Assembly: GCA_018831265.1 (NCBI GenBank)
Contig: JAHJCO010000023.1
Span: 143,402 to 207,401 of the forward strand
Direction of reading: 5' to 3'
DNA from: Actinomycetota bacterium
GTDB taxonomy: Bacteria; Actinomycetota; Geothermincolia; Fen-727; Anoxymicrobiaceae
DNA: 64,000 nucleotides
Part shown: piece by piece, positions 25,898 to 34,282 of the stretch
Layout of the letters: each line of letters starts with the position of its first letter
Numbering within the stretch: the first letter of the stretch is position 1
Made by a program: the position numbers and the translations under genes
Notes under the pieces: model-generated
What the model saw: only the letters and a program-made list of their open reading frames with translations
Database searches by the model: none
Told to the model about the DNA's origin: nothing

Positions 25898-26864
25898 GCG
25901 GCTTCCTTTCCTCGATGCCGCCGACGGAGGCCACAAGGTACAGCGGCCGGTCCTTTACCTCCGAGTAAACCCTCGCCATGTACTCGCCGACTATCCCCAG
26001 GAACAGCATCTGGGTGCCGCCGAGGAAGAACAGGCTGATGACCAGGAACGTGTAGCCGGGTATCGCGATGCCGAACGCCAGCTTCTGGATGAATACGACC
26101 AGGGCGCCGATGAGGCTCAGCACGAAGATGATCAGCCCGATCACGCTCATCAGCCGCAGTGGGAAGGTGGAGAAGGAGACGATGCTGTCGATGGAGAGCT
26201 TGAGCCGCTTGTAGAAGTTGTACTTGGTCTTGCCGGCGTGGCGCGGGTCCCGGTCGTAGAGCACCTCGGCGGTGTTGGATGTCAGCCATGCGACCTGCGC
26301 GCGTACGAACCGGTTCTTCTCGCGCAGGCGCTTGAAGAACTCCACTATCGAGCGGTCCATGAGCCTGAAGTCGCCCGTGTCCACCGGGAGGTCGACCTCG
26401 GCGATGCGGCGCATCAGCCGGTAGTACAGGAACGAGGAGGCGCGCTTGAGGGCGGGCTCTTTCGCCCGCTGCCTCCTCCTGCCGTACACCACGTCGCTGC
26501 CGTTCCGCCAAGCCTCGACCATGTCAACGATGACCTCGGGGGGGTCCTGCAGGTCGGCGTCCATGATGACCACGGCATCGCCGGAGGCGAAGTCCAGGCC
26601 CGCGCTGGTCGCGCTCTCGTGGCCGAAGTTCCGGGTGAAGCTTATGAAACCGACGCGCGGGTCCCCCGCCGCCAGCTCTCGCATCACCGCGAGTGACGAG
26701 TCCGTGCTGCCGTCGTCCACGAACAGCACCTCGTACTGGCAGCCCAACCCCTCCAGGACCCCTGTCAGGCGCGCGTGCAGGGGCTCGAGGTTCTCCTCCT
26801 CGTTGTAGACCGGAGCCACAACCGAGAGCAGTATCTTTTCGACGTCCCGCCGGGGTTCCTCCAT
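25887..26864 (-). CDS. GtrB/DPM1-type polyprenyl-phosphate glycosyltransferase
   Basis: GT2 domain (LSVVAPVYNEEENLEPLH, then VLFVDDGSTDSS and the DxD motif MDADLQDPPE) followed by two membrane helices near residues 225-300 (LMSVIGLIIFVLSLIGALVV and YTFLVISLFFLGG). This is the architecture of enzymes that load a sugar onto undecaprenyl or polyprenyl phosphate on the cytoplasmic face for GT-C transferases, which are encoded on both sides here. ATG 26864 has GGAAGGTGG upstream; a -10-like TATAAT (minus strand, 26896-26891) argues against ATG 26885. Confidence 0.9.
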   Translation of the reverse strand: MEEPRRDVEKILLSVVAPVYNEEENLEPLHARLTGVLEGLGCQYEVLFVDDGSTDSSLAVMRELAAGDPRVGFISFTRNFGHESATSAGLDFASGDAVVIMDADLQDPPEVIVDMVEAWRNGSDVVYGRRRQRAKEPALKRASSFLYYRLMRRIAEVDLPVDTGDFRLMDRSIVEFFKRLREKNRFVRAQVAWLTSNTAEVLYDRDPRHAGKTKYNFYKRLKLSIDSIVSFSTFPLRLMSVIGLIIFVLSLIGALVVFIQKLAFGIAIPGYTFLVISLFFLGGTQMLFLGIVGEYMARVYSEVKDRPLYLVASVGGIEERKPRGA

Positions 26865-26934
26865 CGCCACCTTCCGGTATTTCACCGCAGATTATACAGG
26901 ATATGGAGGAGCACCTTTGGCCCTTCGCAGAGAG

Positions 26935-27058
26935 TGAAAGAAAACCTCAGACCAAAACTTTCATCCTGTGAAAGAAAACCTCAGACCAAAACTTTCATCC
27001 TGGATCAGAAGTACGCATTTCGGTCGATATGAAAGAAATGGTTTGAGGTATTCTTTCA
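26935..27058 (+). repeat. F1 repeat array 2 (three copies)
   Basis: Copies lie at 26935-26963 and 26969-26997 (same orientation, 3' arm altered to AAAACTTTCA) and 27030-27058 (inverted). The array fills the gap between divergent genes. The third copy ends 4 nt before a TATAAT that would serve the plus-strand gene, so repeat sequence forms the upstream part of that promoter. Confidence 0.9.
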
Positions 27059-27062
27059 CGGA

Positions 27063-27068
27063 TATAAT
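27063..27068 (+). promoter_or_regulatory. -10 box for a probably leaderless gene
   Basis: TATAAT at 27063-27068 is separated from ATG 27076 by 7 nt, so the transcript would begin at or next to the start codon. No Shine-Dalgarno sequence is present. A -35 is not clear; TTGAGG at 27043 (inside the F1 copy) is only 14 nt away. Confidence 0.5.
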
Positions 27069-27075
27069 CAACCGT

Positions 27076-29331
27076 ATGCCGAAGGTTGAAGCTGAACAGG
27101 GGGTCGAACGGGCCTCCGCCGGATTACCGGCCAGGTTGAGGCGGGTGCTGCTGGTGCCCGAGACCCTCGTCTTCTCGCTGTACGCGGCGCTGACGGCGGT
27201 TCTGACCTACCCTGCGATCACGCTGGTCTCGCGCACCTACGCCGAGAAACGCGACCCGTACATCCTCATCTGGTGGACCTGGTGGATGAAGTACGCGTTC
27301 CAGCACAACCTGGCCCTGTCACCCATCCCCCTGGCATCCTCGCCGTACGGCTATCGCTGGAGCCCGTACGCGCTGGACTCGCTCACCTACAACGTGCTCA
27401 GGGTGCTCTCCATCGTCTTCAACGAGACCGTCGCCTACAACATCTTCCTGCTGCTTTGCTTTTTCTTCACCTGCGTGGCCGCATACTTCCTGGTCAGGCA
27501 CCTCACCGAAAGCAGGCCGGCCGCCGCGTTCGGCGGACTGGCGTTCGGCTTGTGCCCCTACATGCTCATGCACGGCAAGGAGCATATCAACCTGATGGCG
27601 GTGTTCGCACTGCCTCTGCTGGCCCTCATGCTGGCTCGCGCCTGGGAGAGGCGCACATTCCCCTCGGTGCTTCTATGCGGGCTGGTGTTCGTGGTCGGGA
27701 CCGCCTTCTCCTACCAGTACGGTCTGCTGATGGCGCTGTACGCTGCGTGCTTTCTGTTCTTCATCTGGCTCGCGGGCGCGCCGTGGAGGAGGTCCGCCGC
27801 GCGGGGCCGCGACCGGCGAAGGGTCCTGCGGCTGTGGCTTGAGGTCGGGGCGGTGCTGGTGCTGGCGGTGGTGGCCGTCGGTGCGATGTACGCGGTGCTG
27901 GCCAGATCGCCGCAGACGGGGAGCAGGGACATCTCGGTCCTCTACCAGTACTCGGCCAGGCCGTGGGACTACGTCGTGCCCGGTCCAGACGGAGCGCTGC
28001 TGGGCTGGTTGTCCAGGGACTTCGTCTTCGAGCACCTGCACGGCGGGTTTCCGGTAGAGAGCACGCTATTTCTCGGTTTCAGCGTGATCGGCCTGGCCGT
28101 TTTCGCGCTGGTGGCGGCAGGCCGTCAGCGGGACGCCCCGGCCGCCTCCGAAGCGGAGGGAGAACCAGACGATACTGACGGAGCAAATGAGTCGCAGGCG
28201 CCGGGGATCGTGCCACTCCGGGAACAGCCGCGCAGGGTGGTCTGGACCATGACGGGCACGGCCGTCGTCGCGTTCCTGTTCTCCATGCCCCCCAGCGCGA
28301 AGGTGCTGGGGGTGAAGCTGTACTTCCCGGGGTACCTCCTGCATAAGGTGGTGCCCAGCTTCAGGGCGTACGCCAGGTTCGGACTCATCGTGATGATGTG
28401 CGCTGTGGTGCTGGCCGCTTACGGGCTTCAGACGCTCGTCTCGTCGTGGAGAGCCCGGACCGCCTGGCTGGTCACTGCGGGACTCTGCGTGCTTGTCATC
28501 GCCGAATTCACCGTTGTGCCGCCGTTCCGCTCACTCGACACGGAAGCGACCACCGACTACTACCGCTGGCTGGCCGCACGCCCCGGGCAGTCCACGGTCG
28601 CGGTGTACCCCTGGTACTCGGACGGGGACTTCAAGACCTACAGCTACCTGTTCGAGCAGAGGCACCACGGCAAGCCCCTGGCCAACGGGGCACAACCGGG
28701 TACCCAGGGCGCGCTGATGAGGCAGGTGCTGCTCGATCCCTGGGACCCGGACACGCCGGGACTCCTGGCGCGACAGGGAGTCCGGTACGTGCTCATCATC
28801 CCCTCGCTTTATAATGCCCGCGATGTACGTCATCTGAACTATGTCTATCCCAGGGTGGTGGACGACGAGGCCCTGTCGCGGCTCCCGGACGGGTACCGGC
28901 AGGTGGCCCGGTTCGACGACGGCATCGTCTACGAGGTGACCGCCCCGCCGACCGGCCTGTACGCGGTGTTCAACGAGGGCACCATCGAGGGATACTTCGA
29001 CTCCGAGGGCAACCTCTGGCACCCGGTCGCCGGAAGGATAATGGTGGATGTGGTGAACCGGCGGAAGGAGCCCGTGACGGCAGACCTGTCGTTCACGGTG
29101 CGGGGGACCAGCGGCGGCGAGACACTGGAGATGTACCTGGATGAGAGACGGATGGGCGCCCTCAGGCTCCAGCCCGGGCTGAACGAGGTCGTGCTGGAAG
29201 ACGTCACCCTGAAGCCGGGTACGAACAGACTGCTCCTCTCGAGCGACGGGCCGCCGGTCCAGCTCACGGAGGTACCGGGGTACGAGGACGTAGCGGTCTC
29301 GATGCTCGTCTCCAACATCCATGTTGAATAA
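27076..29331 (+). CDS. GT-C-like multi-pass membrane protein, paralogue 2
   Basis: The 751-residue product has about ten membrane helices and a C-terminal beta-sandwich-like region. It shares with paralogues 1 and 3 the segments TYPAITLVSRTYAEKRDP, NETVAYNI, GGLAFGLCPYMLMHGKEH and FRSLDTEATTDYYRWLAARP. The pattern fits GT-C glycosyltransferases or YfhO-like proteins acting on lipid-linked sugars outside the membrane. ATG 27076 is taken as the start; the longer frame begins inside an F1 repeat. The acidic residues in the first outer loop (AEKRDPY) may be the metal/phosphate site, as inference. Confidence 0.75.
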   Translation: MPKVEAEQGVERASAGLPARLRRVLLVPETLVFSLYAALTAVLTYPAITLVSRTYAEKRDPYILIWWTWWMKYAFQHNLALSPIPLASSPYGYRWSPYALDSLTYNVLRVLSIVFNETVAYNIFLLLCFFFTCVAAYFLVRHLTESRPAAAFGGLAFGLCPYMLMHGKEHINLMAVFALPLLALMLARAWERRTFPSVLLCGLVFVVGTAFSYQYGLLMALYAACFLFFIWLAGAPWRRSAARGRDRRRVLRLWLEVGAVLVLAVVAVGAMYAVLARSPQTGSRDISVLYQYSARPWDYVVPGPDGALLGWLSRDFVFEHLHGGFPVESTLFLGFSVIGLAVFALVAAGRQRDAPAASEAEGEPDDTDGANESQAPGIVPLREQPRRVVWTMTGTAVVAFLFSMPPSAKVLGVKLYFPGYLLHKVVPSFRAYARFGLIVMMCAVVLAAYGLQTLVSSWRARTAWLVTAGLCVLVIAEFTVVPPFRSLDTEATTDYYRWLAARPGQSTVAVYPWYSDGDFKTYSYLFEQRHHGKPLANGAQPGTQGALMRQVLLDPWDPDTPGLLARQGVRYVLIIPSLYNARDVRHLNYVYPRVVDDEALSRLPDGYRQVARFDDGIVYEVTAPPTGLYAVFNEGTIEGYFDSEGNLWHPVAGRIMVDVVNRRKEPVTADLSFTVRGTSGGETLEMYLDERRMGALRLQPGLNEVVLEDVTLKPGTNRLLLSSDGPPVQLTEVPGYEDVAVSMLVSNIHVE

Positions 29332-29335
29332 ACCC

Positions 29336-29382
29336 GGGGTCAGGCACCATTCAAGTCAATGACTTGAATGGTGCCTGACCCC
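29336..29382. repeat. F4 perfect palindrome between convergent genes
   Basis: Twenty-three bases beginning GGGGTCAGGCACC are followed by one central base and their exact reverse complement ending GGTGCCTGACCCC. It begins 4 nt after the stop of the plus-strand gene and ends 8 nt before the stop of the minus-strand gene. It could act as a bidirectional terminator but has no U-run. Related sequence occurs at 57277-57336 and 48756-48767. Confidence 0.95.
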
Positions 29383-29390
29383 CATCTTAG

Positions 29391-30419
29391 TCACTGTTTC
29401 CAGGTAGAGCGGTCCTGCTCGCGGGGTCGCAGGCGGCCCTCCAGGAACCCGAACCCGTAGACCGCTAGAGTGATGAGGCAGGCCGGGACGTGGAGCGCCC
29501 AGGCTCCCGCGTCCCCGCTCTTCCGGTAACCCCGCAGCGCCTGCCCGGCCAGCGGGACCACCGTCAGGCAGTAAAGCACGAACCGGGCCAGCCCCGCCTT
29601 CTTCTGGCTGCTCCAGGGGTACCCGCGCATCCCGCGGGAGCTGTAGTAGGAGTAGTCCCGGATGCGCCGCTTCTGCTTCCGGGCGAAGGTGCGAAGCCCA
29701 GTGCCGTAGAGGTGAACGATGCCCGTGTTGACCTTGGCGAAGCGGTCGTGGCCGCGCTCCACCAGTCCGTGCACGACGTCGATGTCGAACAGGTAGTCGC
29801 CAACCCCCAGCTCCTCGAGCAGGGCCCTCCTGACCAGGAAGCCGTTCGCACCGATGGTGGGGATGGCATCGGGCCTCAGGGTGACCTCCAGGTAGTCCCC
29901 CATATCCCGCTGGGCGACGTCCAGCCCGGTCCACTTCCCCGAGAGCGCGCACATCCGGTCGTAGTTCCCCAGGAAGTAGCAGATCGGATCGTTCATCCCC
30001 AGGAGAGCGCAGTAGCGGGTCAGAGTGCTGTCGCAGTCCCGGTGGGTGTACTCCAGGGGCTCGCTCCCGGCCACAGCGCCGTCGGCGAAGGGCATGACCA
30101 TGTGCGAGAGCCAGCCCGCGTCCGGTAGGATGTTGTCGCTGTCGACGAGCGCCACTACCTCACCGGCGGCATGCCTGAGCCCTGCGGCCTTGCCGGCCTC
30201 GCCGGTCCTCAAGGGGTTCTCGACCACGACGCACCCGTGCTTTTCCGCGATCTCGACCGTACCGTCGGACGAGCCGCCGTCCGCGACGACTATCTCCACG
30301 GGGCCGGGGTAGTCCTGTTCGCGGATGCTGCGCAGGCACGCGGGCAGCGGCCCGGCGGCGTTCAGGGTGGGGATTATGACGGTTATCGAGGGGTAGCGGG
30401 CGGCGTCTTCCTCGTTCAG
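29391..30419 (-). CDS. GT2 family glycosyltransferase
   Basis: The frame continues upstream of the first GTG (30299) through YPSITVIIPTLNAAGPLPAC, the essential GT2 opening, so the start must be upstream. CTG 30419, overlapping the preceding TGA as CTGA with GGGGGTG before it, is the only good candidate; no ATG, GTG or TTG is available. Then EIVVADGGSSDGT and the DxD-like VDSDN follow, and one or two membrane helices near the C-terminus. It transfers a sugar from a nucleotide donor to an unknown acceptor. Coupled to the Gfo/Idh dehydrogenase gene. Confidence 0.85.
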   Translation of the reverse strand: MNEEDAARYPSITVIIPTLNAAGPLPACLRSIREQDYPGPVEIVVADGGSSDGTVEIAEKHGCVVVENPLRTGEAGKAAGLRHAAGEVVALVDSDNILPDAGWLSHMVMPFADGAVAGSEPLEYTHRDCDSTLTRYCALLGMNDPICYFLGNYDRMCALSGKWTGLDVAQRDMGDYLEVTLRPDAIPTIGANGFLVRRALLEELGVGDYLFDIDVVHGLVERGHDRFAKVNTGIVHLYGTGLRTFARKQKRRIRDYSYYSSRGMRGYPWSSQKKAGLARFVLYCLTVVPLAGQALRGYRKSGDAGAWALHVPACLITLAVYGFGFLEGRLRPREQDRSTWKQ

Positions 30420-31405
30420 GCCGGCACCCCCGGTACGCCCGCGGCCTCCATGACCCTCCCGGCCAGCTCCAGGGCCCGCACCCCGTCATCGGCGGTCACG
30501 GCAGGCTCGGAGCGGTCCCTGACGGATTCAATGAAGCTCTCCAGCTCGAGGCGCAGCGGCTCTCCGTACCGGCTCAGGTAAGGTATCTCCGTCACCGAGA
30601 CCTGCTTGTACCCCATGCGCTCGTCGTAGACGAAGTCGTTGGAGATGAGGTGGTGCAGGGAGATGGTCTGACGCAGCAGGTCCGCCGCGATAAACAGGTC
30701 CGGCTGCGTGACCGATAGAGTCCTTACCTTGGCCTGGCTCACCCGGCTCGCCGTAAAGCCGGCCAACGTCCCGCCCTCGAACCGGACCAGGGCCGAGGCT
30801 ATGTCCTCGCTCTCCGACTCGACGCTGCGGGCTACCGCCTGCACCGAGGCGACCTCGTCGCCCACCAGCGACAGCACCAGGTCCAGGTCGTGGATCATGA
30901 GGTCGAGCGTGACCCCCGTCTTTCCGACCCAGGTGGGTATGAACGGGCTCAGCCTCTCGCAGGAGATATAGATAGGGTCGTCCACCAGGCGGGGCAGCTC
31001 CAGGCAGACCGGGTTGAACCTCTCCACGTGCCCGACCTGCAGCACGTGCCCTGCCTCGCGGGCCAGGGTCGCCAGCCCGCGGCCCTCCTCGACGGAGGAC
31101 GCGATGGGTTTCTCCACCAGCACGTCCAGGCCAGCCCTCATGGCCCGGGAGGCGAAATCGAAGTGGAGCGCGGTGGGCAGCGCAACGACCACGGCCCGGC
31201 ACGACTCCATCAGTGCATCGGGGTCGCGGAAAAACTCCAGGTCCTGCCTGCGGCAGTACTCGCCGACCTCCTCGTAGGCCTCGTCAAAGACGCCGACCAG
31301 CCGAACACCGGGCATGGAGGCGAGCACGCGCGCGTGGTTCCTGCCCATGTACCCGGCGCCCAGCAGTCCGACCGGCACCGCTTCCTGCTCAGGTACCCGA
31401 CCCAA
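30416..31405 (-). CDS. Gfo/Idh/MocA oxidoreductase, UDP-GlcNAc 3-dehydrogenase-like
   Basis: NAD(P)-binding Rossmann fold at the start (VGLLGAGYMGRNHARVLAS), the EKP motif (VLVEKPIAS) with the catalytic Lys, and GHVERFNPV and LDLMIHDLDLVL, which are typical of UDP-N-acetylglucosamine 3-dehydrogenase and WlbA-like members. Such enzymes make a 3-keto sugar that is aminated and acetylated; a hexapeptide acetyltransferase and a 2-epimerase are encoded within 4 kb, but no aminotransferase is in the window. TTG start with AGAGG 7 nt upstream. Confidence 0.85.
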   Translation of the reverse strand: MGRVPEQEAVPVGLLGAGYMGRNHARVLASMPGVRLVGVFDEAYEEVGEYCRRQDLEFFRDPDALMESCRAVVVALPTALHFDFASRAMRAGLDVLVEKPIASSVEEGRGLATLAREAGHVLQVGHVERFNPVCLELPRLVDDPIYISCERLSPFIPTWVGKTGVTLDLMIHDLDLVLSLVGDEVASVQAVARSVESESEDIASALVRFEGGTLAGFTASRVSQAKVRTLSVTQPDLFIAADLLRQTISLHHLISNDFVYDERMGYKQVSVTEIPYLSRYGEPLRLELESFIESVRDRSEPAVTADDGVRALELAGRVMEAAGVPGVPA

Positions 31406-31561
31406 ACTCGGACCTCTTTCGTCGATTGCACTGCCATCAATATCTTACACCACGAACGACCCGGGACGGGCGCGCGCACCTGCCCGGGGTGGGGGCTGAC
31501 CCCGCGATAAGGCCCGACCCCTGTATCGGGTGGGACTGACACGCGACACTGCCGGACGCTT

Positions 31562-31726
31562 GGTGTCAAAGACTTGAATCACAATGATTTACTAAATCAA
31601 CAATATTAGAATTTAACAACATGAATAACGGTCAGGGTGGGCTTGAGCCCGGTATCGGGGCGATTTCTGTGGTTGTTGATGCGTCGATCGACTACTGTTG
31701 ATGATGTTGTTCAAGCCTTTGACACC
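31562..31726. repeat. F5-type fold-back element (165 bp)
   Basis: GGTGTCAAAGACTTGAA at the left is matched by its inverted copy at the right (31710-31726) with one mismatch. Inside, ATCAACAA pairs with TTGTTGAT and GGGCT with AGCCC. The interior is AT-rich and has no open frame of note. Layout and the TTGAATCAC word match the element at 48811-48984. It lies in the 31406-31866 gap between divergent glycan genes; the rest of that gap holds only GC-rich sequence and a TACTAT -10-like word at 31773. Confidence 0.75.
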
Positions 31727-31866
31727 GTGGTCAACTGGACACCGCGGGGAACCTGGGGATGGGCTCGTGGTGTACTATACAGGCAGGCCGGACCCCGGCC
31801 GACTTTTGAGCGCGGATAAGCCGCGCGCGTACCACTGGCGGGTGATCAGCGATCGAACGGCCCAGA

Positions 31867-32991
31867 GTGTTGGTCCTTACCTCGGTCTTCGCGGGGGGCA
31901 GCTGGATCTGTATCGAGAAGGTGCTGGAAAGGCTCGATCCCAGCCCCTCCGAGGTGCTGGTCCTGGGCCTGGGCCGCCTCTTCCACCGCAGGGAGAACCT
32001 GCGCTACTTCACGATCCCCTACCCGCGCTTCGACCGCTGGGGCTACATCACCGCTTACAGCCCGGTGCTGGGCTTCCTCTGGAACCTGCCGCTGCTGCTG
32101 GTCGGGACCGTTGCGCTGCTGGTGCACAGGCCCAGGATGGTCATAAGCAACGGCTTCGCCCTGGGCATGGTCACGGCCCCGCTGGTGCGCATCCTGGGGA
32201 GCCGCTCGGTTGTGATGTTCCACGGCTACATAGGCGGTTACCTTGGGAGGCTCGAGCCCATCGCGAAGTGGCTGGGGGGAAAGCTCGACCTCGCGGTGGT
32301 GAACTCGCGGGGCAGCCACGAGGACGCCACCAGGGTCATCGATCCCTCGCGCGTGGTGGTGAGCGAGCACTCGGCCGACCCGTTCTTCTTCGCCGAGCCG
32401 GTGCCCGAGCGGGAGCCCGGCGCCCCATTGACGGTGTTCTTCGTGGGCAGGCTGGACCCCGACAAGTACGTCTATCCCCTCATCGAGGTGGCCCGCCGCC
32501 TGGTGGGCGAGCCCGGGTTCCGGTTCGTCTTCGCGGGGGTAGGCAAGTTCCAGCGCGAGGTCGAGGAGCTGGCCCGCGCCGCCTCCAACGTCGAGTACCC
32601 CGGGTACGTGAGCGACCGGGGCGCGATGCGCTCGATGTACCGCGAGGCGGATGCGGTCTGGTCGTTCGCCGACGTGACCTACCTGGCCCTGCCGGCGGTG
32701 GAGGCCCTTGCCTGCGGCACGCCCATCATCGTATCGCGCTACGCGGCGCTGTCCCAGCTGCTCTCACAGGCGCTGGAGATCGACCGCGGCCTGGTACCGC
32801 CGGAGGCCGGCTGGATAATCGACCCGGACGACATCGACTACATCGAGGCCCTGCTCCGTGGGCTGGAGCGCGACGGCGTGGCTCCTGAGATGCGGCGGGC
32901 GGCCCGCGACCTGGCGCTGCGCCGCTATGGCGACGCGAACCTCGACGAGGTGATGGTGCGGGTGAGGGCCCTGATGGGGGAGGCGCGGTGA
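31867..32991 (+). CDS. GT4-like glycosyltransferase
   Basis: The 374-residue product is a GT-B type enzyme: an N-terminal half with VISNGFALGMVTAPLVR and a hydrophobic segment, and a C-terminal nucleotide-sugar domain with VFFVGRLDPDKYV and the family ALPAVEALACGTPIIVS motif (Glu of the E-x7-E-like region). Acceptor unknown. GTG 31867 is a guess at the start as no clear ribosome site is present. The end overlaps the epimerase gene by 4 bases (GTGA), so the two act together. Confidence 0.85.
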   Translation: MLVLTSVFAGGSWICIEKVLERLDPSPSEVLVLGLGRLFHRRENLRYFTIPYPRFDRWGYITAYSPVLGFLWNLPLLLVGTVALLVHRPRMVISNGFALGMVTAPLVRILGSRSVVMFHGYIGGYLGRLEPIAKWLGGKLDLAVVNSRGSHEDATRVIDPSRVVVSEHSADPFFFAEPVPEREPGAPLTVFFVGRLDPDKYVYPLIEVARRLVGEPGFRFVFAGVGKFQREVEELARAASNVEYPGYVSDRGAMRSMYREADAVWSFADVTYLALPAVEALACGTPIIVSRYAALSQLLSQALEIDRGLVPPEAGWIIDPDDIDYIEALLRGLERDGVAPEMRRAARDLALRRYGDANLDEVMVRVRALMGEAR

Positions 32992-34094
32992 CAAGCAGGA
33001 TCATCTACGTCGTTGGCACCCGCCCCGAGATTATCCGCTCCGCGGGTGTCATCGAGGCGATGTCGGCCGATCCCGATATCGACCTCACGGTGGTGCACTC
33101 CGGGCAGCACTACGACTACCTCATGGACCGGGTGTTCTTCGAGGGGCTCGGCGTTCCGTACCCTGAAGTGAACCTCGACGTCGGCAGCGGCAGCGCCGCG
33201 CGCCAGACGGCGGGAATACTGGAGAGTTTCGAGGGTGTGCTCGAGCGTCTGCACCCCGGCCTGGTAGCCGTATTCGGGGACACGAACTCTTCCCTGGCAA
33301 CGGCACTGTGCGCGGCCAGGTTCCCGGTGCCGGTCGCCCACCTGGAGGCGGGCTGCCGGGAGTGGGAGCTGGACGTGCCCGAGGAGATCAACCGCCGCCT
33401 GATAGACCACTGCTCGCGCCTGCTGCTCGCGGTCTCGCCCGGGTGTGTGGCCAACCTGGAGGCGGAACACGCTCCCGGCGACGTCTTCAACACCGGCGAC
33501 CCGCTCTACGGAGTCTACCTGGAGCACTTCGACCGCGAGAGGGCCTCGGGCACCATCGCGGGCATGGACCTGGAGATCGGCGGCTACGCGGTGCTCACGG
33601 TGCACCGCCAGGGGAACGTGGACGACCCGGAACGGCTGCTGGACATCCTCTCTACGCTGGAACGATCCGGCGTCCTGTTCGTGCTCCCGGTGCACCCCCG
33701 CACCTCCCGGGTGCTGGAGGATGCCGGGTACCGGCCGGGCGCCGGCCTGCGCTTGATAGAGCCCCTGGACTATGAGGGGATGCTGGACCTGCTCTCGGGC
33801 GCGGTGCTCGCCGTAACCGATTCGGGAGGCCTGCAGAAGGAGGCTTTCTGGTCCGGCGTCCCCTGCGTGACGCTCCGCGAGCACACGGCCTGGCACGAGA
33901 CCGTGGAGCTGGGCGCGAACTTCCTGGCGGGCCGGAGGAGCGAAAGGCTGGCCGAGGCCGTGGAGCACGTGCTCGCCCACAGGGACGAGATCGCCTCGCG
34001 GATAGAGGGCGCGGATAATCCCTACTACCGGCCGGACACGACCGCGGAGACGGTACGGCTTCTCAAGGAGTACGCGGGAAAGCCCTGGGACTGA
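32988..34094 (+). CDS. wecB: UDP-N-acetylglucosamine 2-epimerase (non-hydrolysing) family
   Basis: Family hallmarks are all present: VVGTRPEIIRSA at the start, VVHSGQHYDYLMD, VFGDTNSSLA, HLEAGCREWE, VSEEINRR-like PEEINRRLID, VLTVHRQGNVDD, and TDSGGLQKEAFWSGVP. It interconverts UDP-GlcNAc and UDP-ManNAc or the 3-acetamido-uronate analogue; the neighbouring 3-dehydrogenase and acetyltransferase genes make the latter possible. The 368-residue length is normal. GTG start overlaps the previous stop. Confidence 0.92.
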   Translation: MTSRIIYVVGTRPEIIRSAGVIEAMSADPDIDLTVVHSGQHYDYLMDRVFFEGLGVPYPEVNLDVGSGSAARQTAGILESFEGVLERLHPGLVAVFGDTNSSLATALCAARFPVPVAHLEAGCREWELDVPEEINRRLIDHCSRLLLAVSPGCVANLEAEHAPGDVFNTGDPLYGVYLEHFDRERASGTIAGMDLEIGGYAVLTVHRQGNVDDPERLLDILSTLERSGVLFVLPVHPRTSRVLEDAGYRPGAGLRLIEPLDYEGMLDLLSGAVLAVTDSGGLQKEAFWSGVPCVTLREHTAWHETVELGANFLAGRRSERLAEAVEHVLAHRDEIASRIEGADNPYYRPDTTAETVRLLKEYAGKPWD

Positions 34095-34099
34095 ACGTG

Positions 34100-34263
34100 T
34101 GAAAGAAAACCTCAGACCACTTCTTTCACCGATGAATGAAACAAGACCTCAGACCACTTCTTTCACCAATGAATGAAACAAGACCTCAGACATCTTCCTG
34201 CACTGTGACAACAGGCTGATCGGCCTCAACGAGTGCAACAAGACGTGCTGAGGTCTTCTTTCA
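34100..34263 (+). repeat. F1 repeat array 3 (four copies)
   Basis: Copies lie at 34100, 34137 and 34174 in one orientation and at 34234-34263 inverted. The second and third copies change the left arm to TGAAACAAG and the third and fourth change one outer arm to TGCA, with the partner changed to match. The array sits between convergent genes and has the same internal order as array 4 (40208-40381). Nothing else is seen between 34095 and 34282. Confidence 0.9.
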
Positions 34264-34282
34264 TTACGGCCTGAGCTCCGCC

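Noticed and set aside
26968..27075. Start of the GT-C-like gene within the F1 array
   Set aside because: Residues there come from repeat sequence; the homologous region begins after ATG 27076.
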